Below are positions 8,532 through 17,433 of a stretch of 38,198 nucleotides of DNA, one piece after another (the first letter of the stretch is position 1; the number at the start of each line of letters is the position of its first letter). The notes beneath the pieces are model-generated. The model was given only the letters and a program-made list of their open reading frames with translations, was not told the DNA's origin and did not search any database. A program made the translations under genes and the position numbers. The stretch comes from Tidjanibacter sp. (GTDB lineage Bacteria > Bacteroidota > Bacteroidia > Bacteroidales > Rikenellaceae), in the NCBI GenBank assembly GCA_017521965.1, contig JAFXAY010000042.1:1-38198 (forward strand), given 5' to 3'.

Positions 8532-9364
8532 CTTACTCTTTTACGCTTCTTAAATTTGCACAAAGGTACAAGTTTTACAACAATCAGCACAATGGTCAGC
8601 AAAAAAATAGTCGCTGCACCTGTCGGCACGTCCAATCGGTAACTCATATAGAGACCTGCCAAGTTACCTACAATAGCAATCACCACCGATAGAATTGTAA
8701 TTTTGCGGTAGGAGCCCGAGAGCGAATTGGCAATTACGGGAGGTATGGTGAGTAGCGATATCAGCATCACGATACCTACTGCCTTAATCGAGAGCACGAT
8801 TGTTATGGCGGTCAGCACTGCCACCGTGTAGGCCACCAACCCCGTACGCACACCCTGACTCTCGGCATACTCTCTGTCGAATGCCACAAACATCACCTGT
8901 CGGTGCCAAATGGCAAACATCACCACCAAAAGCAGCGCCAAAGCAGCCAATAGTTTGATATTAAGGCTTGTAACGGTCAGTATATTGCCAAATAGGAAGT
9001 TCATCAGATTGGGCACATAGCCCGGCGTGAGGTAGATAAATAAGATACCGATTGCCATACCCACACTCCACATAATACCGATAGCGGAGTCCTCTCTCAC
9101 CTCCCCCTTGCGCGACGAGGCCTCGATGCCGACCGCCGAGAGTACAGCAAAGACTCCCGCTCCGACAAGAGGATTAATACCAAGATAGTATGCAAGTCCT
9201 ATTCCGCCAAACGAAGAGTGGGTGATGCCACCACCGAGGAAGACCAATCGGCGCACCACCATATAGGTTCCCACAATACCGCAGCACACACCACACAGAA
9301 TAGCGGCAGCCACAGCATTGGCCAAGAAACGATACTCAAATATATCTGTCAGAAACTCTGTCAC
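8528..9364 (-). CDS. Metal ABC transporter permease (ZnuB/MntB, ABC-3 family)
   Basis: Membrane permease for zinc, manganese or iron ABC uptake. The hydrophobic protein of about 278 residues has eight or so helices. Family signatures are GIVGTYMVVRRLVFLGGGITHSSFGGIGL, shown here by its core RRLVFLGGGITHSSFG, and SLLTIPPVIANSL near the C-terminus. Start uncertain: GTG 9364 begins VTEFLTDIFEYRF just before the first helix; a TTG at 9388 in the same frame adds eight residues. No ATPase or binding-protein gene is adjacent; the gene upstream is divergent mtaB, so its partners must be elsewhere. First gene of the permease-lptF/G-fmt transcript. Confidence 0.88.
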   Translation of the reverse strand: MTEFLTDIFEYRFLANAVAAAILCGVCCGIVGTYMVVRRLVFLGGGITHSSFGGIGLAYYLGINPLVGAGVFAVLSAVGIEASSRKGEVREDSAIGIMWSVGMAIGILFIYLTPGYVPNLMNFLFGNILTVTSLNIKLLAALALLLVVMFAIWHRQVMFVAFDREYAESQGVRTGLVAYTVAVLTAITIVLSIKAVGIVMLISLLTIPPVIANSLSGSYRKITILSVVIAIVGNLAGLYMSYRLDVPTGAATIFLLTIVLIVVKLVPLCKFKKRKRVR

Positions 9365-9440
9365 TCTAAATGTTGTTACCTCCCTCAAAACACTCTCGGA
9401 GCAACATTATAACGCCGCCCCAAGCGGAAGAATTATCCTG

Positions 9441-9448
9441 CAAATGTA
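9441..9448 (-). promoter_or_regulatory. Putative promoter (-7 element) of the permease-lptF/G-fmt operon
   Basis: Minus-strand TACATTTG fits TAnnTTTG; TATG lies 19 bases further upstream as a weak -33 element. It sits about 75 bases before the proposed GTG start, in the gap shared with divergent mtaB. Confidence 0.5.
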
Positions 9449-9469
9449 GTCATTTTCCTATTTTTTTCA

Positions 9470-9477
9470 TAACTTCG
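9470..9477 (+). promoter_or_regulatory. Putative promoter (-7 element) of mtaB
   Basis: TAACTTCG, one mismatch to TAnnTTTG, 22 bases before the mtaB ATG and preceded by a T-rich stretch. It lies back to back with the permease promoter. Confidence 0.4.
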
Positions 9478-9499
9478 CACCAAGAAACTGTTTTGAGAG

Positions 9500-10804
9500 A
9501 TGGAGAGAGAGAAAAAGGTCTATTTTCATACGCTCGGTTGCAAACTCAATTTTGCCGAGAGTTCCACACTTGCCCGTCAGTTCGAGGAGGGTGGATTTCG
9601 TCGTACGACCCGCAGCAGCGAAGCCGATATATGCATCATCAATAGTTGCACGGTGACCGACCACGCCGACAAAAAGTGTCGCAACATTGCCCGACGTATC
9701 CACCGCGAGAATCCCTCTGCCATCATCGCCATAACAGGCTGTTTTGCACAACTTTCGCCCGAAGAGGCTGCCTCGATTGAGGGGGTAGATATCGTCTTGG
9801 GCAACAACGAGAAGGTTAATCTCTATGAACGTGTCTCGGCACTTGCGGCCAAGCAGCAGAGCACGATTGTGGATAGTTGCTCAGCCGAGGAGATCTCCAC
9901 CTTTTTTGCCTCTTGTTCGGGTGGCGACCGCACCCGCTCGTTTCTGAAAGTGCAGGACGGTTGCGACTACAAATGCGCCTACTGCGCTATACACTATGCG
10001 CGCGGTTGCAGTCGCAATATCCCCATCAGCGATATTATACCCCAAGCCGAGGCAGCCGCAGCCAAAGGGATTAAGGAGATTGTCATTACGGGGGTCAACA
10101 CGGGCGACTTTGGCCGCACCACTGGCGAGAAGTTTATCGACCTGCTCCGCGAACTCGACCGTGTGGAGGGCATTGAGCGTTACCGTATTTCGTCGATTGA
10201 GCCCAACCTGCTCACCGACGAGATAATAGAGTTCTGCGCCGCCTCCACCAAGTTCCAGCCCCACTTCCATATTCCGTTGCAGAGCGGTTGCGACAAGATT
10301 TTGGGACTGATGCGTCGTCGCTACACCACCGCAATCTATGCCGACCGTATCGCAAAGATACGTTCATTGATGCCCGATGCCTTTATCGGTATCGACGTGA
10401 TTGTGGGCTTCCCCGGCGAGAGTGAAGAGGATTTTGCAGCCACCTACAACTTCTTGAAAAATCTTGCTCCTGCATATCTTCATATCTTCCCCTTCTCCGA
10501 GCGCGAGAACACTCCTGCACTGACGATGCCCAACAAGGTACGCGAGTGCGACAAGCGCGACCGTGCAGGCCGATTGGGTGAGCTGTGCGAGGAGTTGCAC
10601 TACTCGTTCTGCAAGCAGTGGTCAGGCTCCGTGGGGCGTATATTGGTAGAAAATAGCGTCAAAGATGGCAAGATGTTTGGCTATACGGAGAACTATGTCA
10701 AGGTACAGATTGAGGCCGACAGGTCATTGGCAGGCAAAATTGTAAAGGTAAAACTTGGTGATATTGATAATAATTGCACACTCAGTGGCGAAGTTATCAA
10801 TTAA
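9500..10804 (+). CDS. mtaB: tRNA t6A37 methylthiotransferase (radical SAM)
   Basis: Radical SAM enzyme that converts t6A37 to ms2t6A37 in ANN-decoding tRNAs. 434 residues with the three expected domains. The N-terminal UPF0004 domain carries auxiliary-cluster cysteines C14 (TLGCKLN), C50 (NSCTVT) and C81 (TGCFAQ). The radical SAM core has C155-x3-C159-x2-C162 (GCDYKCAYC). The C-terminal TRAM-like domain covers about 370-434. The TLGCKLN motif separates MtaB from MiaB and RimO. The residues after the cluster read AIHYARG where TIPLARG is more usual; this is conservative enough not to suggest loss of activity. Start ATG 9500. Confidence 0.94.
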   Translation: MEREKKVYFHTLGCKLNFAESSTLARQFEEGGFRRTTRSSEADICIINSCTVTDHADKKCRNIARRIHRENPSAIIAITGCFAQLSPEEAASIEGVDIVLGNNEKVNLYERVSALAAKQQSTIVDSCSAEEISTFFASCSGGDRTRSFLKVQDGCDYKCAYCAIHYARGCSRNIPISDIIPQAEAAAAKGIKEIVITGVNTGDFGRTTGEKFIDLLRELDRVEGIERYRISSIEPNLLTDEIIEFCAASTKFQPHFHIPLQSGCDKILGLMRRRYTTAIYADRIAKIRSLMPDAFIGIDVIVGFPGESEEDFAATYNFLKNLAPAYLHIFPFSERENTPALTMPNKVRECDKRDRAGRLGELCEELHYSFCKQWSGSVGRILVENSVKDGKMFGYTENYVKVQIEADRSLAGKIVKVKLGDIDNNCTLSGEVIN

Positions 10805-10809
10805 TTTCT

Positions 10810-10817
10810 TATATTTG
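10810..10817 (+). promoter_or_regulatory. Putative promoter (-7 element) of the receptor-trkH-SPOR-nfeD-floA cluster
   Basis: TATATTTG, a full consensus match, six bases after the mtaB stop codon and 23 bases before the ATG at 10841. No clear -33 element. It suggests the cluster is transcribed independently of mtaB. Confidence 0.55.
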
Positions 10818-10840
10818 CTAAATTAAACACCAAACAAGAA

Positions 10841-11629
10841 ATGGGACTTCGAAAAAGAATATCGATAGGTTTTATGAGCCTTGTGGCTCTGCTCTTTTTT
10901 GCTGTTGCTATCTCGGTGGCCGAGTTGGGCCGACTGAGGAGTGATGCACGCGAGATTGTCGATGCCGGCAAACGAGGTAACGATTTGGCTGCTATGATGA
11001 TGTCGGGTCTGCAAAAGCAGAACAGCGCAATTCTGCGTATGGTTGCTACCGAGCACATCACTCCCGACAGCGAGTACGACGAGGGCAAGAAGGAGTTTGA
11101 GAATGCCTACGCCGAGGCTATGGAGGTGATGATTCACGGTACCGACCTCGACGCAGTCACCACTGCCGAAGAGAACTATCGCTCGGTTGTGGAGAGCTAC
11201 CTCTCCCCCGCCCCTGCACCTATCACCAACGATTCGACAGGTATGCTCGAACCGTTCCGTCCCGACGCAAAGAAGTTTTTGGAGGAGTACCTCCCTGTCT
11301 ATTACTCGCTCGACGAGGCAGTTAAGCGTTATATGGCATCGCCTCAGAGCTCGATTGCGCGACGTACCGCAATGGTCGAGGATAATGCCTATCGTACCAT
11401 CACGCCGAGCATTATCACTCTGCTGGTTGCTATTTTGGTGGTGCTGATGTTCCACTTCTTTATCGACATCTACTACATCAAGCCTGTACTTCGTATCAAC
11501 AAAAGCCTCGAACAATACCTCGCTACCCGCGTACCGTTTGCTCCGAAGGTCGATGGCGAGAACGAGATTAGCGGGCTAAGAGATAACATTGAGAAACTAA
11601 TCGAACTCCAAAAGAGTAAAAAAGCATAA
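10841..11629 (+). CDS. Membrane receptor-like protein: periplasmic four-helix sensor and HAMP-like linker, no output domain
   Basis: 262 residues. Membrane helix at about 9-28, a helical periplasmic region of about 155 residues that looks like a four-helix-bundle ligand or mechanical sensor (4HB_MCP type), a second membrane helix at about 187-207, then a HAMP-like segment (IKPVLRINKSLEQYLATR, then E-I-S-GLRDNIEKL) running to the C-terminus. There is no kinase, methyl-accepting or cyclase domain after HAMP. The stop codon is not followed by a frame that would restore one; trkH starts 11 bases later. I do not know its function. By context it may regulate TrkH or the envelope proteins downstream. 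The topology call is firm, the family call is moderate. Confidence 0.7.
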   Translation: MGLRKRISIGFMSLVALLFFAVAISVAELGRLRSDAREIVDAGKRGNDLAAMMMSGLQKQNSAILRMVATEHITPDSEYDEGKKEFENAYAEAMEVMIHGTDLDAVTTAEENYRSVVESYLSPAPAPITNDSTGMLEPFRPDAKKFLEEYLPVYYSLDEAVKRYMASPQSSIARRTAMVEDNAYRTITPSIITLLVAILVVLMFHFFIDIYYIKPVLRINKSLEQYLATRVPFAPKVDGENEISGLRDNIEKLIELQKSKKA

Positions 11630-11640
11630 CTTATACCACT

Positions 11641-13086
11641 ATGAGATTACACGTAGTATTGCGATTTATTGGTATGGTGCTGCTCTTCAATGCAGCATTT
11701 ATGCTTATATCTGCAATTATCTCATACACAAACGGTATTGACAGTGGTTTCACTCCTCTGATGCTCTCCACTCTGCTCACCGCCACACTCGGACTATTCC
11801 CGATGATATTTGTGCGTCGCACCCGACAGATAACCTCCAAGGAGAGTTACGCCATTATGATTGGTGCGTGGTTGATGTCGTGCTTGGTCGGCACTTTCCC
11901 CTACCTGATGTGGGGCGAGCCATTCACCTTTACCAATGCTTGGTTTGAGAGCGTTTCGGGCTTCACAACCACCGGCTCCACCATTTTGAGTAATGTCGAG
12001 GCACTTCCGGATAGTCTGCTCTTTTGGCGTTCATCAACGCACTGGCTTGGTGGTGCGGGTGTAGTTATCTTTTCGCTCGTTATTCTGCCATCATTTGGTA
12101 AGGCACGTTCCACAATCACAAGCGTCGAACTATCCTCCTTGGCGCGCGACAACTATCGCTACCGTACCCGCAAAATCGTCGAGATTATATGTCTGGTCTA
12201 TCTGGGACTGACAGCAACCAGCACTCTGCTCTTCAAGGTGGCAGGTATGGATTGGTTTGATGCTATCAACCACTCCTTCTCGGTAGTTTCGACAGGTGGA
12301 TTTAGTACCAAGAATGCATCGCTGGCCTATTTCGATAGTGCGCTGATTGATTGGATAGCCATCTTCTTTATGCTTATTTGTGGTATCCACTTAGGTGTCA
12401 TCTATGCCACCGTAACCGGTAAGAAGAACAACATCTTCCGATTGGAAATTTCGCGCTACTACCTGATATCCACTATTGTAGCCTGCTTAGTAATTACTCT
12501 GAGCCTTACCATTAGTGGCGAGTACGACTCATTTGGCGAGTCGGCACGTTACGGTTTCTTCCAGGGTATCTCAATGGTCTCCACTACGGGTTTTGCCACT
12601 GCCGATGCAAATGTATGGCCACCGCTTGCACTGTTGGTAATTATCCTGTTGGGTATCCAATGTGGTTGCGCGGGCTCTACTTCGGGTGGTATCAAGGCCG
12701 ATCGCATAGTGCTTGCCGGTAAACTTATCAAACAGAATTTAGTCCAGCAGCAACACCCGACTGCAATAATGCGAACAAAAATTGATGGCATCACTCAGGA
12801 ACGTGAGGTCACCAACTATGCAATACTTTATATAGTTCTATTCGTTATATTGGTAATTATAGGCGCAATAGTCAATACTGCGTGCGGTATGGACCTCGGC
12901 ACAGGCTTTACCGCTGCACTCACTTGGATGGGCAACGTAGGTCCTGCATTTGGCAGTATGGGTAGTTTCGACAGTTTTGCCGCCCTGCCCGAGTTTGCCA
13001 AACTGTTCGGCACACTGCTGATGTTGCTCGGTCGTTTGGAGATTTTTGGTCTGTTGCAACTATTCTTAATGAAGTGGTGGGTATAA
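11641..13086 (+). CDS. trkH: Trk-type potassium uptake channel subunit TrkH
   Basis: K+-translocating membrane subunit of the Trk system, normally gated by the cytoplasmic NAD/ATP-binding protein TrkA. 481 residues, the normal size. The four pore loops with selectivity-filter glycines are visible: VSGFTTTGSTI, VVSTGGFSTK, VSTTGFATAD and MGNVGPAFGS. No trkA gene is next to it, so the gating subunit must be elsewhere. It lies 11 bases after the receptor-like gene and 4 bases before the SPOR gene, a tight operon. Confidence 0.96.
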   Translation: MRLHVVLRFIGMVLLFNAAFMLISAIISYTNGIDSGFTPLMLSTLLTATLGLFPMIFVRRTRQITSKESYAIMIGAWLMSCLVGTFPYLMWGEPFTFTNAWFESVSGFTTTGSTILSNVEALPDSLLFWRSSTHWLGGAGVVIFSLVILPSFGKARSTITSVELSSLARDNYRYRTRKIVEIICLVYLGLTATSTLLFKVAGMDWFDAINHSFSVVSTGGFSTKNASLAYFDSALIDWIAIFFMLICGIHLGVIYATVTGKKNNIFRLEISRYYLISTIVACLVITLSLTISGEYDSFGESARYGFFQGISMVSTTGFATADANVWPPLALLVIILLGIQCGCAGSTSGGIKADRIVLAGKLIKQNLVQQQHPTAIMRTKIDGITQEREVTNYAILYIVLFVILVIIGAIVNTACGMDLGTGFTAALTWMGNVGPAFGSMGSFDSFAALPEFAKLFGTLLMLLGRLEIFGLLQLFLMKWWV

Positions 13087-13090
13087 TTGT

Positions 13091-14746
13091 ATGAAAAAGA
13101 TTGGTTTACAGATATTAAGTTTTGTAGTAGCGACCCTCTTGTTGCCCTCTGCGCTATCGGCTCAGAGCAACGACGAGGCACTCTACAAATCGCTATCGGA
13201 GAGCGCAGCAAGGCTCACCGCAAGCGAGGACTCGCTGAGTGTGCTACTCAGCCGAGCACGCCAACTCTACGCCGAGGCCGACGACGATGGTAAGGCTGCT
13301 CAGGCAGAGGTTATCCTCGACTTGGAGTCCAAAATTTTCAGTCTGCATAGTTCGATTGACGACGTGGCCGCACAACTCCGCAAGTTGGAGCAAAAGGGCA
13401 TAACAGCCTCAGTTGATAACACCCAAACACCACAAGTGGCTGAGCCTGAGATTGCTGACGACCGTATCTTCAACTCGTCAGGTGGCGCCGACCGCACCAT
13501 ACTCGTCGAGAACAAGTACTTTGCCGACAACCTCCCTGCCGATGTATATTCTTCGCTCTTGGAGGCACAAGCAGCCGAAAAGTCGGTCGATAACTATTTG
13601 CAGATTATCCGCCACCAATACGAAAGGATGATTGGTCTGGACTCGCAATTCTACCAAGCCACCAGCGCAAAAGCGGCACTCAGCATTCTCAACGACTACA
13701 ATCGACTCGACCAGATTAATGCACAAATTAGCGATAGTATTGCCGCTAAACAGCAGTACATCATCGACACCAAGAGTTATGCCTACACCTTTATCCTCGA
13801 CAAGGAGGGTAAGAGTGTGATGATGGAGGATTTCAGCCGACTGATAACAGATGCGCGAGTGGAGGAAGATGAGGTCAGCGACCTCAGTTATAGCCGCTCG
13901 GTGGCGCTGATACCTGTCCGCAAGAAATTGATACTCAGTATGGAACGCGATATGGCCGAGGCACTTAGCATCGCTCCCGCACTCGACTCACTGACCCGCA
14001 CACTTCGCACCTTGGCCCCCGGGGAGTATATGCTACCTCCCATTGTCGGACCGCAGGTAGCCGAGGGTGTGGAGTATGCCGATGCAGTGAAGGGCACAAC
14101 ATCTATCTACTCTTCGCGCAACCCTATCCCTGAGGCAATTATCCCGGAAGTGGGTACGGTATATCGTTTGCTGGTAGGCAGTTACACTCAGCGTCAAGCC
14201 ATTAACATTTTCCGCAATGCCTCGCCTCTGAGCGTCGAGCGCAAGAGCGACAAGCGCTATTACTACTACGTTGGCGACTACCCGAACTTCGCAAGTGCCA
14301 CCGCCGCTGTCGATTCGTTGCGCGCTATGGGATTCCGCCAGCCGAGAGTGGTTGTGTGGAACAATGGCGAATATACCCTCGAACCTACCGAGGAGGTTGC
14401 AATGCACTCAACTCCCACCCTCCCCGAACAGCAGAAAGTAGTGGAGGAGCAGCAGCCCGCGAGCAGCACCCAACGCCCGACAGCGACCACCACTGCCACC
14501 AATACAACCATACGCCACCGTATCGAGATAGTTGGTGCAGGCTCTACCCTGTCGGAGGAGGTACGCAATGCTATCCGCAGCGCCGCACCCGGCAAAGAGA
14601 TTTCGCGTATAGTTGATGGCGCAACAGGTCAGACCATTTTTGCTGTTGGCACCTTCCCCGAAAAGGCCGATGCCGAGAAGGTGGCCGAGGCTATCAAGAG
14701 TGCCGATGGCTCACTTTCGACCAACATCATCGAATTGGGTAAATAG
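13091..14746 (+). CDS. Secreted protein with two SPOR-like domains
   Basis: 551 residues. A signal peptide (MKKIGLQILSFVVATLLLPSALSAQ) is evident, of which the tail is LPSALSAQ. Then a helical, probably coiled-coil region (about 30-120) and a long middle region with no family I recognise. Two C-terminal SPOR-like modules follow: about 350-430 (TVYRLLVGSYTQRQAIN, then YYVGDYPNFASATAAVDSLR) and about 475-551 (HRIEIVGAGST, then IFAVGTFPEKADAEKVAEAI), joined by a Thr/Ala/Gln-rich linker. SPOR domains bind denuded peptidoglycan glycans at division sites, so a role at the cell wall is likely. Start is ATG 13091, four bases after trkH. Confidence 0.82.
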   Translation: MKKIGLQILSFVVATLLLPSALSAQSNDEALYKSLSESAARLTASEDSLSVLLSRARQLYAEADDDGKAAQAEVILDLESKIFSLHSSIDDVAAQLRKLEQKGITASVDNTQTPQVAEPEIADDRIFNSSGGADRTILVENKYFADNLPADVYSSLLEAQAAEKSVDNYLQIIRHQYERMIGLDSQFYQATSAKAALSILNDYNRLDQINAQISDSIAAKQQYIIDTKSYAYTFILDKEGKSVMMEDFSRLITDARVEEDEVSDLSYSRSVALIPVRKKLILSMERDMAEALSIAPALDSLTRTLRTLAPGEYMLPPIVGPQVAEGVEYADAVKGTTSIYSSRNPIPEAIIPEVGTVYRLLVGSYTQRQAINIFRNASPLSVERKSDKRYYYYVGDYPNFASATAAVDSLRAMGFRQPRVVVWNNGEYTLEPTEEVAMHSTPTLPEQQKVVEEQQPASSTQRPTATTTATNTTIRHRIEIVGAGSTLSEEVRNAIRSAAPGKEISRIVDGATGQTIFAVGTFPEKADAEKVAEAIKSADGSLSTNIIELGK

Positions 14747-14775
14747 AGTAAAGGTTTAACTAAACACAGATAACT

Positions 14776-15246
14776 ATGTGGTTGATAATTAGTTTAATTA
14801 TAATAGCAATGCTCCTGCTGCTGGTAGAGATAGTTCTGCTGCCGGGTGTGAGCGTTGCAGGTATCGGAGCAATTATCTCCTATGCGATAGCGGTCTATAA
14901 GGCATTTATCGAGTACGACAGCGAGGGCGGTTGGCTGGTATTGGTCATCGCCATTATCTCGGCTATTGCCACTATCGCCATTGCAGTCAAGGGCAACATT
15001 TGGCAGCGTTTCTCACTCAAAGACAACATCGACTCCCGCTCGCAGACCCCTGCCGAGGAACAGAACATCGAGCGCGGCGCACGAGGCACCGCTATCACCC
15101 GCCTTGCACCTTCGGGCAAGGTGATGGTCGATGGTAAGGTATTTGAGGCACGTTCTATTGATGCCTACATTGACCAGCGCACCGAGATTGAGGTTATCGA
15201 CTTCGAGAACTTCACCCTCATAGTACGCAAAGCAAAGACAGAATAA
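14776..15246 (+). CDS. NfeD-like membrane protein (short form)
   Basis: 156 residues: N-terminal membrane helices (about 2-25 and 27-45, then 54-74) and a C-terminal soluble domain of about 60 residues (GTAITRLAPSGKVMVDGKVFEA, core RLAPSGKVMVDG) that forms the OB-fold typical of NfeD. Short NfeD proteins without the protease domain act as partners of flotillin-type proteins. The flotillin gene floA follows by 31 bases, which fits this known pairing. Start is ATG 14776. Confidence 0.87.
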   Translation: MWLIISLIIIAMLLLLVEIVLLPGVSVAGIGAIISYAIAVYKAFIEYDSEGGWLVLVIAIISAIATIAIAVKGNIWQRFSLKDNIDSRSQTPAEEQNIERGARGTAITRLAPSGKVMVDGKVFEARSIDAYIDQRTEIEVIDFENFTLIVRKAKTE

Positions 15247-15277
15247 TCACTCAATAATAACTTAAAATAGACAACTT

Positions 15278-16246
15278 ATGGACAGTATTGGACTCTATGC
15301 GGTAGTGGCGGTAGTTGCCATTATCCTCCTTTGGTTGATTCTCTACTTTGTACCTATCGGCCTTTGGTTTTCGGCATTGGTATCAAACGTTAGAATTTCG
15401 CTTTTGCAGCTTATCCTTATGCGCTGGCGTAAGGTACCACCATCGATTATTGTTTCGGCAATGATTGAGGGTACTAAGGCAGGCCTTAAACTCAACGCCA
15501 ACGAATTGGAGGCTCACTACTTGGCACGCGGTAACGTTGCCAACGTGGTACACGCTCTGGTTTCGGCAGAGAAGGCAAGCATCCTGCTCGACTTTAAGAT
15601 GGCTTCGGCTATCGACTTGGCAGGTCGCGATGTGTTTGAGGCAGTGCAGATGTCGGTTAACCCCAAGGTTATCAACACTCCTCCCGTGTCGGCAGTGGCT
15701 AAGGACGGTATCCAGCTCATTGCCAAGGCTCGCGTAACTGTACGCGCCAACATCAAGCAGTTGGTTGGTGGTGCAGGCGAGGAGACCGTATTGGCACGTG
15801 TTGGCGAGGGTATCGTTTCGTCGATTGGTTCGGCTCAGTCGCACAAGGAGGTATTGGAGAATCCCGACAATATCTCGCGCGTAGTATTGGAGAAGGGTCT
15901 TGATGCAGGTACTGCCTTTGAGATTCTCTCGATTGATATTGCAGATATCGACGTAGGTAAGAACATCGGTGCAGAGTTGCAGATCGACCAAGCAAATGCC
16001 GACAAGAACATCGCTCAGGCTAAGGCTGAGGAGCGCCGCGCAATGGCAGTTGCATTGGAGCAGGAGAACAAGGCTAAGGCTCAGGACGCTCGCGCTAAGG
16101 TTATCTTGGCCGAGGCTGAGGTACCTCTGGCAATGGCTGAGGCCTTCCGCAATGGCAATCTCGGTATTATGGATTACTACAAGATGAAGAATATCCAGGC
16201 CGACACCACAATGCGCGAAGGCATCTCTACCGGCACAAAGAAATAG
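15278..16246 (+). CDS. floA: Flotillin-like protein FloA
   Basis: Bacterial flotillin that organises functional membrane microdomains. 322 residues. An N-terminal membrane-embedded hydrophobic segment (about 5-45) precedes an SPFH/Band 7-type domain ([20 protein letters not shown] region to [19 protein letters not shown], core [13 protein letters not shown]), then a helical Ala/Glu-rich C-terminus with [20 protein letters not shown]. This is the YqfA/FloA architecture. Codon use is strongly biased, suggesting high expression. It closes the receptor-trkH-SPOR-nfeD-floA chain and is followed by a strong terminator. Confidence 0.94.
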   Translation: MDSIGLYAVVAVVAIILLWLILYFVPIGLWFSALVSNVRISLLQLILMRWRKVPPSIIVSAMIEGTKAGLKLNANELEAHYLARGNVANVVHALVSAEKASILLDFKMASAIDLAGRDVFEAVQMSVNPKVINTPPVSAVAKDGIQLIAKARVTVRANIKQLVGGAGEETVLARVGEGIVSSIGSAQSHKEVLENPDNISRVVLEKGLDAGTAFEILSIDIADIDVGKNIGAELQIDQANADKNIAQAKAEERRAMAVALEQENKAKAQDARAKVILAEAEVPLAMAEAFRNGNLGIMDYYKMKNIQADTTMREGISTGTKK

Positions 16247-16273
16247 TTGTTCGGAGAGTAATTATTTAATAGC

Positions 16274-16301
16274 AAAGGGTGCTGACAATTCAGCACCCTT
16301 T
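16274..16301 (+). terminator. Intrinsic terminator after floA (probably bidirectional)
   Basis: Perfect 12-base-pair stem AAAGGGTGCTGA / TCAGCACCCTTT with a CAAT loop, followed on the plus strand by an AT-rich tail. It sits between convergent floA and the LRR gene, and the A-rich left side gives T-run potential on the minus strand as well. Confidence 0.85.
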
Positions 16302-16323
16302 ACTATTTAATCGAGTAGTCTAT

Positions 16324-17289
16324 CTAGAAATCATACCCAACAATCTTGGAGGCATAGTCGCTCCAACCCGGGGCTGCTTTGTAGGCATCGACACTTGACG
16401 AGGGAACATAGAACGTACAATTATCCATAAGCATAGGAGGCTGAGCACCTCGTTGAGTGTTATTATAATCGTGAAGCGCAAATACCGACACACCCAATGT
16501 AGGAGGAGTTGTGGCCTTACAATAGACCTCTCTGAGGCTCACACACTCAAAAAATGCGAATTGGCCAATCGTTTTAAGCGTTGAAGGCAGCGTAACGGTT
16601 GTAAGATTCGTGCACTCCCAAAAAGCCTGATTTCCAATTGAGGTCAAACCCTCTTCGCTGGTAAACTCTCTCAGTTTCTCATTGTAGCGAAAATAATAGT
16701 TGCCAAGTTTAGTCACAATCGACGGAATTGCAACATATCCAAGATCGGCCCAGCCATCGAATACATCACGCGAAACAAAACGAGTTCCCTCTCTCAGAGT
16801 GAAATTTGTAAGAGTACCATCAACCAAATCGACTGCATAGCTATCGGCATAGCTAATACCATCTACTACTGGCAGACTTTTGCAACCCAGAAACAAATTC
16901 ACACCTACCGAAGTAACACCTTTCGGTATGTTAATAGTTGTAAGGTTTATACATTTCTCAAATGCAGATTCACCTAACGAAGTGATACTCTCGGGCAGAG
17001 TAATACTGACGAGCTGTTCGCAGTCGGCAAATGCCTCCTTGGGGACTTTGGTCACTGATGTAAAGTATTGAAACTCATCAAAAGAGGTGATGGGAGTACT
17101 ATGAAATTCGTGGACAATTTGCACAACAGCTGCCGCCTCTTCGAACGACAACTTACCATTGCCATCAGTGTCCCAATGTTGTAAACAAATTTGCTCGACT
17201 TGTTTATCGGCAAACTTAATGTTATTACTGCCGCAACTTGTATGTAATGCACCAGCAATAACCAATAGGGTAAATAGTGTTTTCTTCAT
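16324..17289 (-). CDS. Leucine-rich repeat lipoprotein (BspA/LRR_5 type) with an EF-hand-like segment
   Basis: 321 residues. The N-terminal signal ends in a lipobox-like ALHTSC with C19 as the lipid site; no acidic surface-export signal follows, so a periplasm-facing location is as likely as the surface. An EF-hand/dockerin-like loop (DTDGNGKLSFEE, about 40-51) comes next, then repeats of the LRR_5 type: LVSITLPESITSLGESAFEKC (core ITLPESITSLGESAF), LTTINIPKGVTSVG, LTTVTLPSTLKTIGQFAF. The C-terminal segment (CTFYVPSSSVDAYKAAPGW) is also typical. Such proteins mediate adhesion or protein binding in Bacteroidales. Monocistronic, with its own promoter and terminators on both sides. Confidence 0.88.
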   Translation of the reverse strand: MKKTLFTLLVIAGALHTSCGSNNIKFADKQVEQICLQHWDTDGNGKLSFEEAAAVVQIVHEFHSTPITSFDEFQYFTSVTKVPKEAFADCEQLVSITLPESITSLGESAFEKCINLTTINIPKGVTSVGVNLFLGCKSLPVVDGISYADSYAVDLVDGTLTNFTLREGTRFVSRDVFDGWADLGYVAIPSIVTKLGNYYFRYNEKLREFTSEEGLTSIGNQAFWECTNLTTVTLPSTLKTIGQFAFFECVSLREVYCKATTPPTLGVSVFALHDYNNTQRGAQPPMLMDNCTFYVPSSSVDAYKAAPGWSDYASKIVGYDF

Positions 17290-17327
17290 ATTACAATTGG
17301 TTTAGAGTGTTAATCTGTTTCGGAGTA

Positions 17328-17335
17328 CAAATATA
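17328..17335 (-). promoter_or_regulatory. Putative promoter (-7 element) of the LRR lipoprotein gene
   Basis: Minus-strand TATATTTG, with TTG about 20 bases upstream (within the T-rich tail of the preceding terminator). About 40 bases before the ATG at 17289. Confidence 0.6.
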
Positions 17336-17354
17336 TATATTTTTAACACAAAAC

Positions 17355-17385
17355 AAGGGTGCAGACCATCACGGTGTGCACCCTT
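17355..17385 (-). terminator. Intrinsic terminator after the phosphate transporter gene
   Basis: Stem AAGGGTGCA / TGCACCCTT with an inner ACC/GGT pairing. On the minus strand it is followed by a T-rich run (CTTGTTTTGTGTT). It lies about 50 bases after the PiT gene stop. Confidence 0.75.
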
Positions 17386-17433
17386 ACGCATTATCAACTA
17401 ATATAACCCTAATGTGTTGTAAATATAAAACGT

